Of a stretch of DNA of 64,000 bases, positions 1 through 8,810 are shown in pieces. The position numbers were made by a program, and so were the translations under genes. How positions within the stretch are numbered: the stretch's first letter is position 1; each line of letters opens with the position of its first letter. Source of the DNA: Lachancea kluyveri NRRL Y-12651. Its lineage: Eukaryota; Ascomycota; Saccharomycetes; Saccharomycetales; Saccharomycetaceae. The notes below the pieces were generated by a model that was not told the DNA's origin, did not search any database, and saw only the letters and a program-made list of their open reading frames with translations. The stretch is from the NCBI GenBank assembly GCA_000149225.2, contig CM000690.1:62001-126000 (forward strand). The letters run 5' to 3'.

Positions 1-388
1 CCTTTGGCTTCGTTAGCCCTTCTTGCAAATAACCGTCCGGTCTAATTCCATGCTCTAAAGAGTATAATTCCCAACATGCGTTACCAATTTGACAACCGGC
101 TTGCCCGACTGTAATAAAAAAACAGTTTTCGTTAGTAAACTAGTTAACTGAGGAGAAAAGAAGGTGAACCATTCCCTAACCTTTAGACCCGAAGATTTCT
201 GTGTTTTTTGAGAATATTCAAAATGCACCGGTTTGCCACCGAGATGCGTTATCTTTTCTGAAACATGAAGAGCTCCAAGGAATCTAGAAAAGGGACAAAA
301 TGAATCTCTTCTTCCATAAAGGTGTAAAATAAAAAAAAAGACCACGATAATTGTATCACATACCGTTAACACTAATGACTTCTCTCAT
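1..388 (-). CDS. TUB1/TUB3: Alpha-tubulin, 5' part (exon 1 364-388, exon 2 from 108 off the left edge)
   Basis: Alpha-tubulin pairs with beta-tubulin to build microtubules. Exon 1 (25 nt, ATG at 388) encodes MREVISVN plus one base. Exon 2 starts at 108 and continues [20 protein letters not shown], the conserved GTP-binding N-terminus of alpha-tubulin, and runs off the window at base 1. The two exons join in frame across a perfect yeast intron. S. cerevisiae TUB1 and TUB3 also have an intron near codon 9. TUB3 (YML124C) neighbours PHO84 there, as here, so this is the single pre-duplication copy or the TUB3 counterpart. Only about 44 codons are visible. Confidence 0.95.
109..363 (-). other. Spliceosomal intron of the alpha-tubulin gene
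   Basis: The intron is 255 nt. The 5' splice site GTATGT lies at 363-358, the branch point TACTAAC at 137-131, and the 3' splice site ends TTACAG at 109 after a T-rich tract. It interrupts a valine codon (G|TC). The 105-codon open frame that crosses it (55-372) is read-through and not a protein. Confidence 0.95.
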
Positions 389-999
389 TGCTTTTCGGAT
401 CCTGCTTTTTAATCTTTTGTATTGAAAGAGATCAGTTCGCAACAAGTTGAGTGTTTGTGGTTCCCATTTGGTGTTTCTTGTTTACCTTTTTCCACAAAAA
501 AAACAAAAAAAAAAAAGTATAGAGCAAGAAAAGATCCAACGGCCGGGTAACATGCATCGTGTGTTATCAAGTCCCGTTACACGAAAATAAATGACATGGG
601 AGACGGACGTCGACTGTTTCCGTACATGATTACTATACTTAATGCTCATATGTCCTACTGGATTTACGTACCGAGAACATAACCACGATGAAGGATAAAA
701 GCATACTAAGATGTTCAGGCATGGTTTCTTTCTATTGGGCCATTGGAAATTTTTTTTTACTGAGAAACGATTGTTAAACTAAACCGCAGAGGCACAACGT
801 TCTAGGTGCAGAGTAATCCAAAAAGGAAAAAAAAAACTGTTCTGCACCAAAATCTCAAAGTATTAATATTAAACATCAAAACCTGTATCAACTATTTTTC
901 TCAAAAATCTAGAATTTTTATTATTTTTGTTTTAATATACATTTATGCAAACAAATCAATTGCGCACTTCAAACTCAAGAATAATGCTTATATAATGCT
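389..999. other. Intergenic: alpha-tubulin promoter and PHO84 3' region
   Basis: I see no gene here. Both neighbours are on the minus strand. A Reb1-type site (544-550) lies about 156 bp upstream of the tubulin ATG, close to A-rich stretches at 496-516. AT-rich sequence at 840-960 probably carries PHO84 3'-end signals. Confidence 0.6.
544..550 (-). promoter_or_regulatory. Reb1-type site TTACCCG
   Basis: TTACCCG on the minus strand matches the consensus of the general regulatory factor Reb1. It lies about 156 bp upstream of the alpha-tubulin start, next to a poly(dA) tract, a usual arrangement in yeast housekeeping promoters. Factor binding is inferred. Confidence 0.45.
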
Positions 1000-2712
1000 T
1001 TAGACAGTTTCTAGACGGCTAGAAGCTGTGGAACCAGAGGCCGTATTTTGGGCCACATACTTGGATGGATTTATCTCGCCGTGATACTGTTCACTGATTT
1101 CTTCTAGAGTCTTTCTCTTTGTTTCTGGGATCAGCAAAGTGGAGAAGATACCCAACAGCATAAATAGAGCGAAAATTTCCATAACGTGTGGCAACCAACA
1201 GTTCTTTGCCTTGCCATCTTTAGCACAGTTGTGGTCAATCAAAGTACCCAAAGCGGTTTGAGCAATGATAGCACCGATTTTACCGGATGCGGCCGAAATA
1301 CCATGAGCAGTAGATCTGTATCTGGTTGGGAAACATTCACCTGGAACGATAAAAGTAGTAACGTTTGGACCAAAGTTACAGAAGAACTGGCAAATAATGT
1401 ACAGACCCAACAGGCCGTGATCGGAAAGCTTGTGGTATGCGAAACCAATGACACAGAACAGAATGGTCAAAATAGTGAATCCCATCAACTGGATTGGCTT
1501 TCTACCAACAGTGTCGACGGTAGCGACGGAAGCCCAGTAGCCTGGCAAAGAACCAGCACAAATCAAAATCAGGTTACCCACAGCAGAGTTGTACAGCTTG
1601 TGGTAAACGTTGTGAGAAGAAGCATAACCGATGGTCTGCAGAATGACGGCACTGTTCAAGTTCAAACCGTAAAACGCAACGTCCAGAGTAAACCAAGAGA
1701 AGGCGGTACCGAACAGGATCTTAAAGTGCTTCCACTTACCGAAATGTCTGCAAAAGTCCTTGAAAGAAGCCTTTGGAGGTTGGACTTCAAGCTGTTCGAC
1801 GGCAGTTGGGGTCTTTTCCAAACGAGCAATCTCCTCGGATTCAGCGTTGGCATCGTTTGGAATGAATTTGGCATTTTCGGCTTCGACATGGACATCCAAT
1901 TGGTAACGTGGTGATTCTGGGATAGTCAATCTGAAGTACAAAGCAACAACACCTGGAACACAGCCCAAACCGACCAAGATTCTCCACATTTGGTCACAAG
2001 CCTTGGCACATTCAATACCACATTCGGCACCAGTGTTCACATCGATCAGTTGGTTCTTGTAAGCAGCAACCAAAACCAATGCCACGATACCGGCAGAGAT
2101 TTGGCCCCAAGCTTGGTTTGCGAAAACGGCACCCATGATAGCACCTCTCCATTTGGTGGTGGAGAATTCAGAAGTGATGATAGAAGACAACGGATAGTCA
2201 CCACCGATACCAATACCCATGATAACACGGTAGAAGGCCAAAACAGCAACAAAACTGACGGCTGGAGACTTACCCAAGGTACATTGCAAAACGGTGGCAG
2301 CCATCATCACGATCAATTCAAGACCGTAAATCTTCTTACGACCAACAATGTCAGCCATGGTACCGAAACCGATTTGACCGATAACAGTACCGACAGAGGT
2401 GGAAACCTTCAGCAGAGTGGTAGTAGAAGCTGGCATGTCACCCTTCCAGTAGACATAACTCATCATTGTGATACCCAAGTTGATAGCAAAGATATCATAA
2501 GAGTCGGTCAAAAAACCGACACCGGCAACAAGAATGGCACGGATGTGATACCACCCAAACGAAGTTTCATCGATTTTTTGCAAAGCCAACCTTCTTCTCT
2601 CAAGAGGGTCTTCGATGTGAGCGAAATCGTTGATATAATTATGGAAAGCAGCGTTACCACCAGCGGTCTTGTAGTAAACTTCGGTAGTTTCTTCCCTTTG
2701 TTCAGCTTTCAT
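1000..2712 (-). CDS. PHO84: High-affinity inorganic phosphate:proton symporter Pho84
   Basis: Plasma-membrane transporter of the major facilitator superfamily that takes up phosphate with protons and also senses phosphate. The 570-residue protein (587 in S. cerevisiae) opens with a cytosolic tail. It then carries family hallmarks such as FLTDSYDIFAINLG, the GIGIGGDYPLSSIITSE signature, a long charged central loop around residues 270-320, PGECFPTRYRSTAHGISAASGK and LLIPETKRKTLEE near the C-terminus. Twelve membrane segments are expected. The ATG at 2712 gives the familiar N-terminus. The upstream region has a TATA box and several Pho4-type E-boxes, consistent with induction by phosphate starvation. 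Confidence 0.96.
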   Translation of the reverse strand: MKAEQREETTEVYYKTAGGNAAFHNYINDFAHIEDPLERRRLALQKIDETSFGWYHIRAILVAGVGFLTDSYDIFAINLGITMMSYVYWKGDMPASTTTLLKVSTSVGTVIGQIGFGTMADIVGRKKIYGLELIVMMAATVLQCTLGKSPAVSFVAVLAFYRVIMGIGIGGDYPLSSIITSEFSTTKWRGAIMGAVFANQAWGQISAGIVALVLVAAYKNQLIDVNTGAECGIECAKACDQMWRILVGLGCVPGVVALYFRLTIPESPRYQLDVHVEAENAKFIPNDANAESEEIARLEKTPTAVEQLEVQPPKASFKDFCRHFGKWKHFKILFGTAFSWFTLDVAFYGLNLNSAVILQTIGYASSHNVYHKLYNSAVGNLILICAGSLPGYWASVATVDTVGRKPIQLMGFTILTILFCVIGFAYHKLSDHGLLGLYIICQFFCNFGPNVTTFIVPGECFPTRYRSTAHGISAASGKIGAIIAQTALGTLIDHNCAKDGKAKNCWLPHVMEIFALFMLLGIFSTLLIPETKRKTLEEISEQYHGEINPSKYVAQNTASGSTASSRLETV

Positions 2713-2817
2713 TGTACTTGTATTGTTATTCAGTAAGACAGCTTGGTGTTTGAGTTTGAAGGAAAAGACAAAAAGTTATTAAACTTACTGACGAAAAAGC
2801 CAAGAGTTCTTGGTACT

Positions 2818-2825
2818 CTTATATA
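2818..2825 (-). promoter_or_regulatory. PHO84 TATA box (TATATAAG)
   Basis: TATATAAG on the minus strand, about 105 bp upstream of the PHO84 ATG, is a consensus TATA element at a usual yeast distance. Confidence 0.6.
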
Positions 2826-3068
2826 CGATTTGCAAATGAATGAAATGAGGGAAAATTTTTTTTCTCTCCGTCAAACAACCCTACAGATTTGGCTTGGCTC
2901 ACATAGTGGGCAGAAACGCATGGTGCTGCTTACTATTACTGATACTCTGAGGCAATCGAAACGTGGTAGTTACATTCGAATCCTCAAAGCGCCTGAATGC
3001 ACCATGCACGCGCCAAGTATGAGGGCCCTCCCTACGCGCTGTTCTTCGCAATCCCGTACAAAAAGACC

Positions 3069-3074
3069 CACGTG
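3069..3074 (-). promoter_or_regulatory. Pho4-type E-box, CACGTGGG context
   Basis: CACGTG followed by GG on the minus strand is the high-affinity Pho4 context. It lies about 357 bp upstream of the PHO84 ATG. S. cerevisiae PHO84 also has several Pho4 sites. Confidence 0.6.
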
Positions 3075-3333
3075 TGTCCGATGCGCTTTAAAAAAGTGTC
3101 AGGAAATTAATTAATTGAAGCCCACATGGGCTCCCCGCGCCTCTATCACACCCCTCTGCCTAAGAGCAACGATTGTTGCAAAGGAGTACCTTTTTTCAAG
3201 AAAGCACATGGAAGGGAGTAACGGAAGTGAAGGAACATGGGTAATTACAGCTAGAGTGCCAAGCAGTCTTGTACATGCATCGAACGATCTCTCGCGTGAA
3301 CTATAGTTGCAATTGCAGTCAAGTTAGCCAGGG

Positions 3334-3361
3334 CACGTGCAAGCGCGTCGTGATCCACGTT
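3334..3361. promoter_or_regulatory. Pair of Pho4-type sites: CACGTG and CACGTTGG
   Basis: A CACGTG (3334-3339) and a CACGTT followed by GG (3356-3361) lie 17 bp apart, about 620-650 bp upstream of PHO84. CACGTT is the usual lower-affinity Pho4 variant. A further CACGTG at 3631-3636 lies just past the permease stop. Confidence 0.5.
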
Positions 3362-3520
3362 GGCCTCGCCCCTCTCAGGGTCTGAACCGTGCGGTGCGGC
3401 TTTTGGTAAGCTTTTTTAGACATCACGGAAAGGGAAACGGCTAGCGTTTCTTTTTTTTTTTCCCTTTTTTTACAAGTGTTATATAATCACGGAACTATAA
3501 AAATGAAGCAATGAAGAGGG

Positions 3521-3550
3521 AAAAGAAAAGAAAAGAAAAGAAAAGAAAAG
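3521..3550. repeat. Tandem repeat (AAAAG)x6
   Basis: Six uninterrupted copies of AAAAG form a pentanucleotide microsatellite in the region between PHO84 and the permease. Confidence 0.9.
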
Positions 3551-3644
3551 AAATCAGAAAGAGGCAAATGGTTGACGTGCTTTTGTTCCGATCAGTTGCG
3601 GCTTTTAGAGCTCGATGGTTTGTGTCGGCTCACGTGCTTCGGGA

Positions 3645-5450
3645 TTAGCACCAGAACCTGTAGATTCTGTACCAAATCGGCTTAGAACGTATGTATTGTT
3701 GCTCCTCCTGGATTTCTTGTTTGAGCAGCTCCAGGTCCATCTCTCTCCGACCTGTGTCGATGTCTATGTCTGAAGACTTGATTAGGAACGTCCAGCTCCT
3801 GGTGTATAACTTGTGACACGTATAGAAAAAGATGACGACGGGTAAAGATAGGTAGGCCGAGAAGAAGTGGTTTGCGTTTGGAGAGCCCCCAATTGGGAAT
3901 AGTGCGACCCAGAACTGGAAGCAGAGTACGATGAAAATTAGGCCGATGCCGTAGAGTGACCCCCAAATACCTGTTTGTGCCTTGTAGGACAGTTCGTCTG
4001 TGGACCTGCCTTGGACGCTTAGAGCCCTTCTAAATCTCAAGTGACAAACGCATATGCTGCCCCAGATGAAGAAAGAGTTCAGCCCAGAGATTGCTAGCAT
4101 CCAGTCAAACACTTCGCCGTAATTGCTGGAGGCAGAAAGAAACGACAGTAGTCCAAATATGGCACACAGTAGGATCCCAACCAGCGGCCTGCCTTTCCTG
4201 TCAACGTAGCCGAACCTTCGTGGCAAAAATCCATAATGCGCTAGCGATAGAACAGCACGCGAAGCTGCGTATACGCAGCAGTTGCCAACCGACAACACTG
4301 CAATCAGGATCACAACGTTGACGACACTCGGAAGACCCTTGATCCCTGCTCTCGCAATGGCGATCACAAACGGAGACGCTGAAGCGTCCACACTGCTGGC
4401 GGCAAACAGGTGTTTGTCAGTATATGGGACTAGACAGCCGATCAGCGTCAACGAGATCACGTAGAACAAAGTGATTCTCCAAAAGACTTGTTTGGCTGCC
4501 CGAGGCAGGTCCTTTCTGGGGTTTTCGGTTTCGGCTGCAGCCAACGCAAACATTTCAGAACCAGCAAACGAGAATGCAGAGGTGACAAAGATTGCCGCAA
4601 AGCCCTTGAACCCATGCGCGAATCCACCCGGATTGTACCAGTATCTGGCGCCGATGTAACCCTCGTCGCTTGGCCCACCACCACAAACCAAGACGATACC
4701 CAAGATAATAAATCCAACAATCGCAGTGACCTTGATGACCGAAAACACAAACTCCGCTTCACCGTAGCCTTTGACACCGAACAGGTTGATGCCTACAATA
4801 ACGATGTAGAACAACGCGACAAACGCATCGGCATACTTGGAATCCACGTCCCAGTAATTCACTGTAATCGAGGCTGCAATCAGTTCCAACGGCATGGTGA
4901 TCAGATTACCTATCAAGTAATTGTACGCAATGGCAAAACCAAAAGATGGCTCGATGAATCTGGAAACGTATGACAAGTAAGAGCCTGACACCGGTAGAGC
5001 AACAGCCAATTCTCCCAACGCTTGCACCACAGAATAGACCATAGAACCAGTCATGATCCATGCGATAACCACAGCCGCTGGCCCACCAATCCTCAAGGCC
5101 TTACCGGAGCCAACGAACAAACCGGTACCAATTGAGCCTCCTATGGCAATCATCTGCAAGTGCCTGTTCTTCAAGTGACGTTTCAAAGGAGATGAAGCCG
5201 TGGCGATCGCAGCTCTCTCGGCAGCGGTCAAGTTAGGATCAACATCTTCCATTCTGAGCTCACGAAACCCATCGACAAAGTTTTGAAACCGTGACTTGTT
5301 CGGGTCATTCACGTGGACTTTATCTTTATAATAATCATGGTTTTGATCAGATTCAACGTCCGGAGAAAGTTCTTCTACTGCTGTTTTAATGGCTAATTTC
5401 CCATTTAGAGAACTTTCGGAAATAATCGCAGAAGATACCTCCTCTTTCAT
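3645..5450 (-). CDS. GAP1-like general amino-acid permease
   Basis: Plasma-membrane amino-acid:proton symporter of the yeast amino acid transporter (YAT) family. The protein has 601 residues (Gap1 has 602). After a hydrophilic tail of about 95 residues comes LKNRHLQMIAIGGSIGTGLF, the family start of membrane segment 1. Later come LGELAVALPVSGSY, FGVKGYGEAEFVFS, IKGLPSVVNVVILIAVLSVGN and the cytosolic C-terminus ending YRIYRFWC, all close to S. cerevisiae Gap1. It differs from Gap1 in the N-terminal tail and around residues 165-190, so it may be a paralogue with its own specificity. Three GATAAG sites upstream suggest nitrogen catabolite repression through Gln3/Gat1. It does not lie beside PHO84 in S. 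cerevisiae. Confidence 0.9.
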   Translation of the reverse strand: MKEEVSSAIISESSLNGKLAIKTAVEELSPDVESDQNHDYYKDKVHVNDPNKSRFQNFVDGFRELRMEDVDPNLTAAERAAIATASSPLKRHLKNRHLQMIAIGGSIGTGLFVGSGKALRIGGPAAVVIAWIMTGSMVYSVVQALGELAVALPVSGSYLSYVSRFIEPSFGFAIAYNYLIGNLITMPLELIAASITVNYWDVDSKYADAFVALFYIVIVGINLFGVKGYGEAEFVFSVIKVTAIVGFIILGIVLVCGGGPSDEGYIGARYWYNPGGFAHGFKGFAAIFVTSAFSFAGSEMFALAAAETENPRKDLPRAAKQVFWRITLFYVISLTLIGCLVPYTDKHLFAASSVDASASPFVIAIARAGIKGLPSVVNVVILIAVLSVGNCCVYAASRAVLSLAHYGFLPRRFGYVDRKGRPLVGILLCAIFGLLSFLSASSNYGEVFDWMLAISGLNSFFIWGSICVCHLRFRRALSVQGRSTDELSYKAQTGIWGSLYGIGLIFIVLCFQFWVALFPIGGSPNANHFFSAYLSLPVVIFFYTCHKLYTRSWTFLIKSSDIDIDTGRREMDLELLKQEIQEEQQYIRSKPIWYRIYRFWC

Positions 5451-6175
5451 TGTAAAGGTGGTTAAAATGTATAAAGGTGTGCAATGTCAGGAAAAGTGCT
5501 TTGGATAAAAAAAAAAACCGTAACTTGGGCCCACAAATAAAAATGAGTAATAAAATAATATAATTTGAAACTCTTTTATACCATATCTTCCAGGAGTTTA
5601 GTCGTTCACAACAAGAAAAGTAATAAAAAAATGCAGCACTTAAGGAAAGTTGGAAGGGCAGTGTGGTTCAATCCTAACTCCGTTTCCTTTTTTTTTTTAC
5701 TTGCACAGTTTCTTAATAGCCGAGACATCAAATAATGATATCAATTACCTTTGACAACAATGGAACAGCGGTGTTGTCGTCTCAAAAAAAAAAACAAAGC
5801 TACTACGGCAGTATAATCTTGATAAGATCAAAATCATAGCGCGGATACTCCTAACACTTATAGGAGCAGCCTGTGAAGGGGTAGACATTCTACTAAGATT
5901 GACATCGGTAGCACCGATTGTAGAAGAAAAAGGTGCCATCTATCAATAACCCTACGGTTTCCTGTGTTGATTGGCTGGACTTGCTAATCTAGTTCAGTTT
6001 CCACAGTAAACAAACAAATGTGGGATCCCCCCATACGGCGTTACCTGAAATCCTTCTCCTGCCAAGCATTCTTGCTGCTTTTTTTTTTTTTAAATTCTTA
6101 TCAGGCCCCACAGAATCGTCGTTGCATGTATAACTACATCATTTTCTGATAAGCAGGATAATTGTTGGCATCGTG
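5451..6175. other. Intergenic: permease promoter with TATA and GATA sites
   Basis: Minus-strand TATAAAAG lies at 5580-5573, about 125 bp before the permease ATG. GATAAG occurs at 5821-5826 and 6148-6153, with its reverse complement at 6097-6102. A 64-codon minus-strand frame (5745-5939, starting MAPFSSTIGATDV) is open but matches nothing I know and ends in low-complexity codons. I do not call it a gene. Confidence 0.55.
5821..6153. promoter_or_regulatory. Three GATAAG sites (Gln3/Gat1 type)
   Basis: GATAAG occurs at 5821-5826, as CTTATC at 6097-6102, and at 6148-6153, all 370-700 bp upstream of the permease ATG. Clusters of GATAAG are the UAS-NTR elements of nitrogen-regulated permease genes such as GAP1. 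Regulation is inferred from the motif. Confidence 0.5.
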
Positions 6176-7489
6176 TTAAACTATAGAAAGGCTTTCGTCA
6201 AAGGCCTTTGCCAAATGGTTAATCGCTTGACTGTTTTTTGGTTCAGTATCCTTGTTTTCAACAGGATTTCTATCAACTTTCGGCTTTTCGTCACCGAGAT
6301 ATGTCTTTTTCAAAAGTTTCTCGAAACCCTTTGTAAATGGCTTCTTGAACGTTAATAAGTTGTCTGGATCAGGAATTGATGTCAACACAAAACCTGAGTT
6401 GTAGTTTGGTTTGCTTATTCTATAAAAGCATCCTTCCTCACACGTGTCCAATACTATATTTAAAAAGTTGGTGACAATATCACACCCATGTAGATAGTAA
6501 CCATAATAGTATTTCTTAGAATACTGTTGTCTCTTCAAATAGTCCTCAATCTCAGATAGTTCAAACCTTTTTACACCTACAAGCTCGGTGTTATTGTTTC
6601 TGGCACCAAAGACTATATGTTTGTTCCCACCAAATCTCGATTGCAGACACGTCTTAAAGAACTTCATAAAGTTATGCTTATTAATCAAGGCCTGGAGAAA
6701 TTCCTCTTTGTTCAAATCTGCCCATTTCTTATTCCCAAAGTTCTTAGGCATACGTGCCGAAATACTTTTGAGCTCAACTAAGCTATTCATGCCCTCTAGA
6801 TGGATATCTCTGCAATCAAATTCTGCCATGACCATCACAGATGATCCTTCACCAAAAGTTATTTCTAAAAGGGTTGCAACGGATGGTCCCCTTTTAAGAA
6901 GTGGCTTGCTTGGAGTCCAATCTTCATAATTTTCAGGCCATTCAACATCGGTACACATACTTTCAAACTTTTGTCCACTGTACCAACCGTCTCTAGCCTT
7001 TTTATTCTTGAATGAGTTGTCCCTTAGGGCATCATGGTAGATGATTACCTTACCATACTTTTTATAAGCAATGTGATTGATCCTATCATAAGAATTTCTA
7101 GGATGAGGCATACATGCCATTATAATATCAACCAGATCGCCCCTATGAGTTAATACCTTTATCTGTTTGGGCAAAAACTGTTTCAGAGTTAAGGCAGTTT
7201 GCATAGCATAGGTTCTAGGCAAGGTATCATCCAGTTGAGGCGGTTCAAATTTAATTGACTCATTGCTGTATTTCAAAAAAGGTAGAGAGTTTTTGGTACT
7301 ACTTTCTAGGTACTTTTGAAAGGATATATCGAGTTGATTGTACGCCGGAACTTCATCTACACTAATAAATATAAGTTTTGTAGGGCCTTCACCACATTTT
7401 TCAGTCACAAAATGAAGCTTTGGAACAAGACTCCGTGGTGTAATCTTAGAAACCTTACCGAGCAAACTCTGTTGCGCAATAGTTGTCAT
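6176..7489 (-). CDS. DXO1: Dxo1/Rai1-family decapping nuclease
   Basis: Members of this family remove incomplete or non-canonical 5' caps (deNADding, decapping, pyrophosphohydrolase) and some also degrade RNA 5' to 3'. The 437-residue length fits cytosolic Dxo1 (442 in S. cerevisiae) better than nuclear Rai1 (387). The family motifs appear in order: an arginine motif THRGDLVDII (R116), GQKFES (E176), AEFDC (E223 and D225) and VELKS (E239, K241), which together bind the metal ions. The rest is poorly conserved, so the choice of DXO1 over a lineage-specific Rai1 paralogue is tentative. It lies between the permease and a PhyH gene, unlike in S. cerevisiae. Confidence 0.75.
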   Translation of the reverse strand: MTTIAQQSLLGKVSKITPRSLVPKLHFVTEKCGEGPTKLIFISVDEVPAYNQLDISFQKYLESSTKNSLPFLKYSNESIKFEPPQLDDTLPRTYAMQTALTLKQFLPKQIKVLTHRGDLVDIIMACMPHPRNSYDRINHIAYKKYGKVIIYHDALRDNSFKNKKARDGWYSGQKFESMCTDVEWPENYEDWTPSKPLLKRGPSVATLLEITFGEGSSVMVMAEFDCRDIHLEGMNSLVELKSISARMPKNFGNKKWADLNKEEFLQALINKHNFMKFFKTCLQSRFGGNKHIVFGARNNNTELVGVKRFELSEIEDYLKRQQYSKKYYYGYYLHGCDIVTNFLNIVLDTCEEGCFYRISKPNYNSGFVLTSIPDPDNLLTFKKPFTKGFEKLLKKTYLGDEKPKVDRNPVENKDTEPKNSQAINHLAKAFDESLSIV

Positions 7490-7766
7490 CTTTGTTCAAG
7501 TACACGGATATCTTAAGCTTTATAGATCAGTTTGAGAGATGGAATTACTCGTTGAAAAGAAGAGTTTTCCGGGTCCGATTGAAAATCATTTTCTGGGAAT
7601 TTACAAACTCGATGAGGAATGGTGTGAAGGAATAAAGGAATAAAGAGGAAAAAAAAAAGTTCATATCCAAACTAAATACGGATAATCACACGTCAATTAG
7701 TTAGATTTCTCCTACTCTACGATAGAATTGTCGGATGTTTAGACACACTCTTGCTATAGTCTACAC

Positions 7767-8657
7767 CTATATGGTGGAAAAAACTTTGGATTGTAACCAA
7801 TTTAACTTATCGTATTCAGCAGTGCCCTCGATAACGTGAAATGCATACGCAAATCTTGACTTTTCGGACCTATTTGTTTCGCTTCTGTGTAAGACAGAGT
7901 TGTGGATTAGTACTAGGTCACCAGCTTTACATTCCACCGTAACCCACTTTAGCTTTTCATCTGGAGGCAGCCTAGCAATCGTTTCTTCGTGACCGTTAAG
8001 GTATATAAACTCAGTGCCACCTAACTCTTCATCGGTTGTTTTATCGAATCTACGAACAAATCTCTTTGTGATGGGATGTGTCGAATGAGAACCAGGTGCA
8101 TAGCTCAGGCAGCCATTTTCTATGGTCGCATCTTCCAGTGCAATCCAAAACCCAACCGCACTCTGTGGATTGGTATACAGGAAAACACCATCCTGGTGTG
8201 ATGGAACGGCGCCACCGATTCCAGGTTGTTTACATATCACCATGGACTGTAGCGCCCTAGGTAAATGGAAACCCAATTTTTTAACAATCTCTTCCACTTT
8301 AGGGTTTTTAACAGTAACTTTTTCGAATTCAGAATCATAAAGATGCAATGCATGGCCGAATTTATTAATAGCCTGTTCCTTTGGCTTGACTAAATATGTT
8401 CTGCCGTGTTTCTCCTCGAGTGCATTAGGTTCAAAAAAAAAGGAAACATTATCTGAAGAGTTCAGAAAATATTCATCGCCAACATGGGCCTTGTCACTTG
8501 TTGTGAATACGGACATTGGGTGTGTTTTGACATCAAAGTCCTGTAGTAGTTCATGGGATCTAAGTAACAGATCTTTGGCATGTTCAGGGGTTAGGAACTT
8601 AGGGACCAATAGGCAGCCCTGTTTATTAAAAGCGTCCACCTGTTCTTGTGTGAACAT
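7767..8657 (-). CDS. Phytanoyl-CoA dioxygenase (PhyH) family protein
   Basis: Fe(II)/2-oxoglutarate-dependent oxygenase of the PhyH family, 296 residues, resembling the PHYHD1 type more than peroxisomal PhyH. The iron-binding set is visible: H154 and D156 in PSHQDGVFL, and H257 in LIHNSVLHRSETN, with R268 placed to bind 2-oxoglutarate. CKAGDLVLIH is the typical strand before the distal histidine. There is no targeting peptide and no PTS1 tail (it ends FSTI), so it is probably cytosolic. The substrate cannot be told. I know of no S. cerevisiae counterpart. It is 153 bp downstream of the ERG9 stop's far side, on the same strand, with its own promoter gap. Confidence 0.88.
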   Translation of the reverse strand: MFTQEQVDAFNKQGCLLVPKFLTPEHAKDLLLRSHELLQDFDVKTHPMSVFTTSDKAHVGDEYFLNSSDNVSFFFEPNALEEKHGRTYLVKPKEQAINKFGHALHLYDSEFEKVTVKNPKVEEIVKKLGFHLPRALQSMVICKQPGIGGAVPSHQDGVFLYTNPQSAVGFWIALEDATIENGCLSYAPGSHSTHPITKRFVRRFDKTTDEELGGTEFIYLNGHEETIARLPPDEKLKWVTVECKAGDLVLIHNSVLHRSETNRSEKSRFAYAFHVIEGTAEYDKLNWLQSKVFSTI

Positions 8658-8810
8658 TCTGTTTTTGGTCTATTTTCTGGATATATAACAATAATATGAA
8701 TCACTATCAAAAGTAAGTAATAGAAAAGTCTAAGGGGTACGGTGTTAAGAGAGTAGTACCGTGAAACAAGATATATGAAACACGTGACCACATGGATGCA
8801 CAGTGCTTAA

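Larger units (their letters stand above)
2713..3644. other. Intergenic: PHO84 promoter and permease 3' region
   Basis: No convincing gene. It contains the PHO84 TATA box, three E-box clusters of Pho4 type and a pentanucleotide repeat. Open frames at 2743-3114 and 3115-3306 have no family features and overlap the promoter sites. Confidence 0.6.

Noticed and set aside
806-1003. 65-codon plus-strand frame next to PHO84
   Set aside because: Starts with GTG, lies in AT-rich 3' sequence and overlaps the PHO84 stop.
1186-2736. Plus-strand open frames of 242 and 248 codons (1186-1914, 1990-2736)
   Set aside because: They lie antisense within PHO84, whose codon bias keeps the opposite frame open. 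They have no membrane or domain features.
5745-5939. 64-codon minus-strand ATG frame MAPFSSTIGATDV
   Set aside because: No recognisable family, low-complexity end, and it sits within the permease promoter between GATA sites. I searched by eye for an intron (GTATGT/TACTAAC) and found none.
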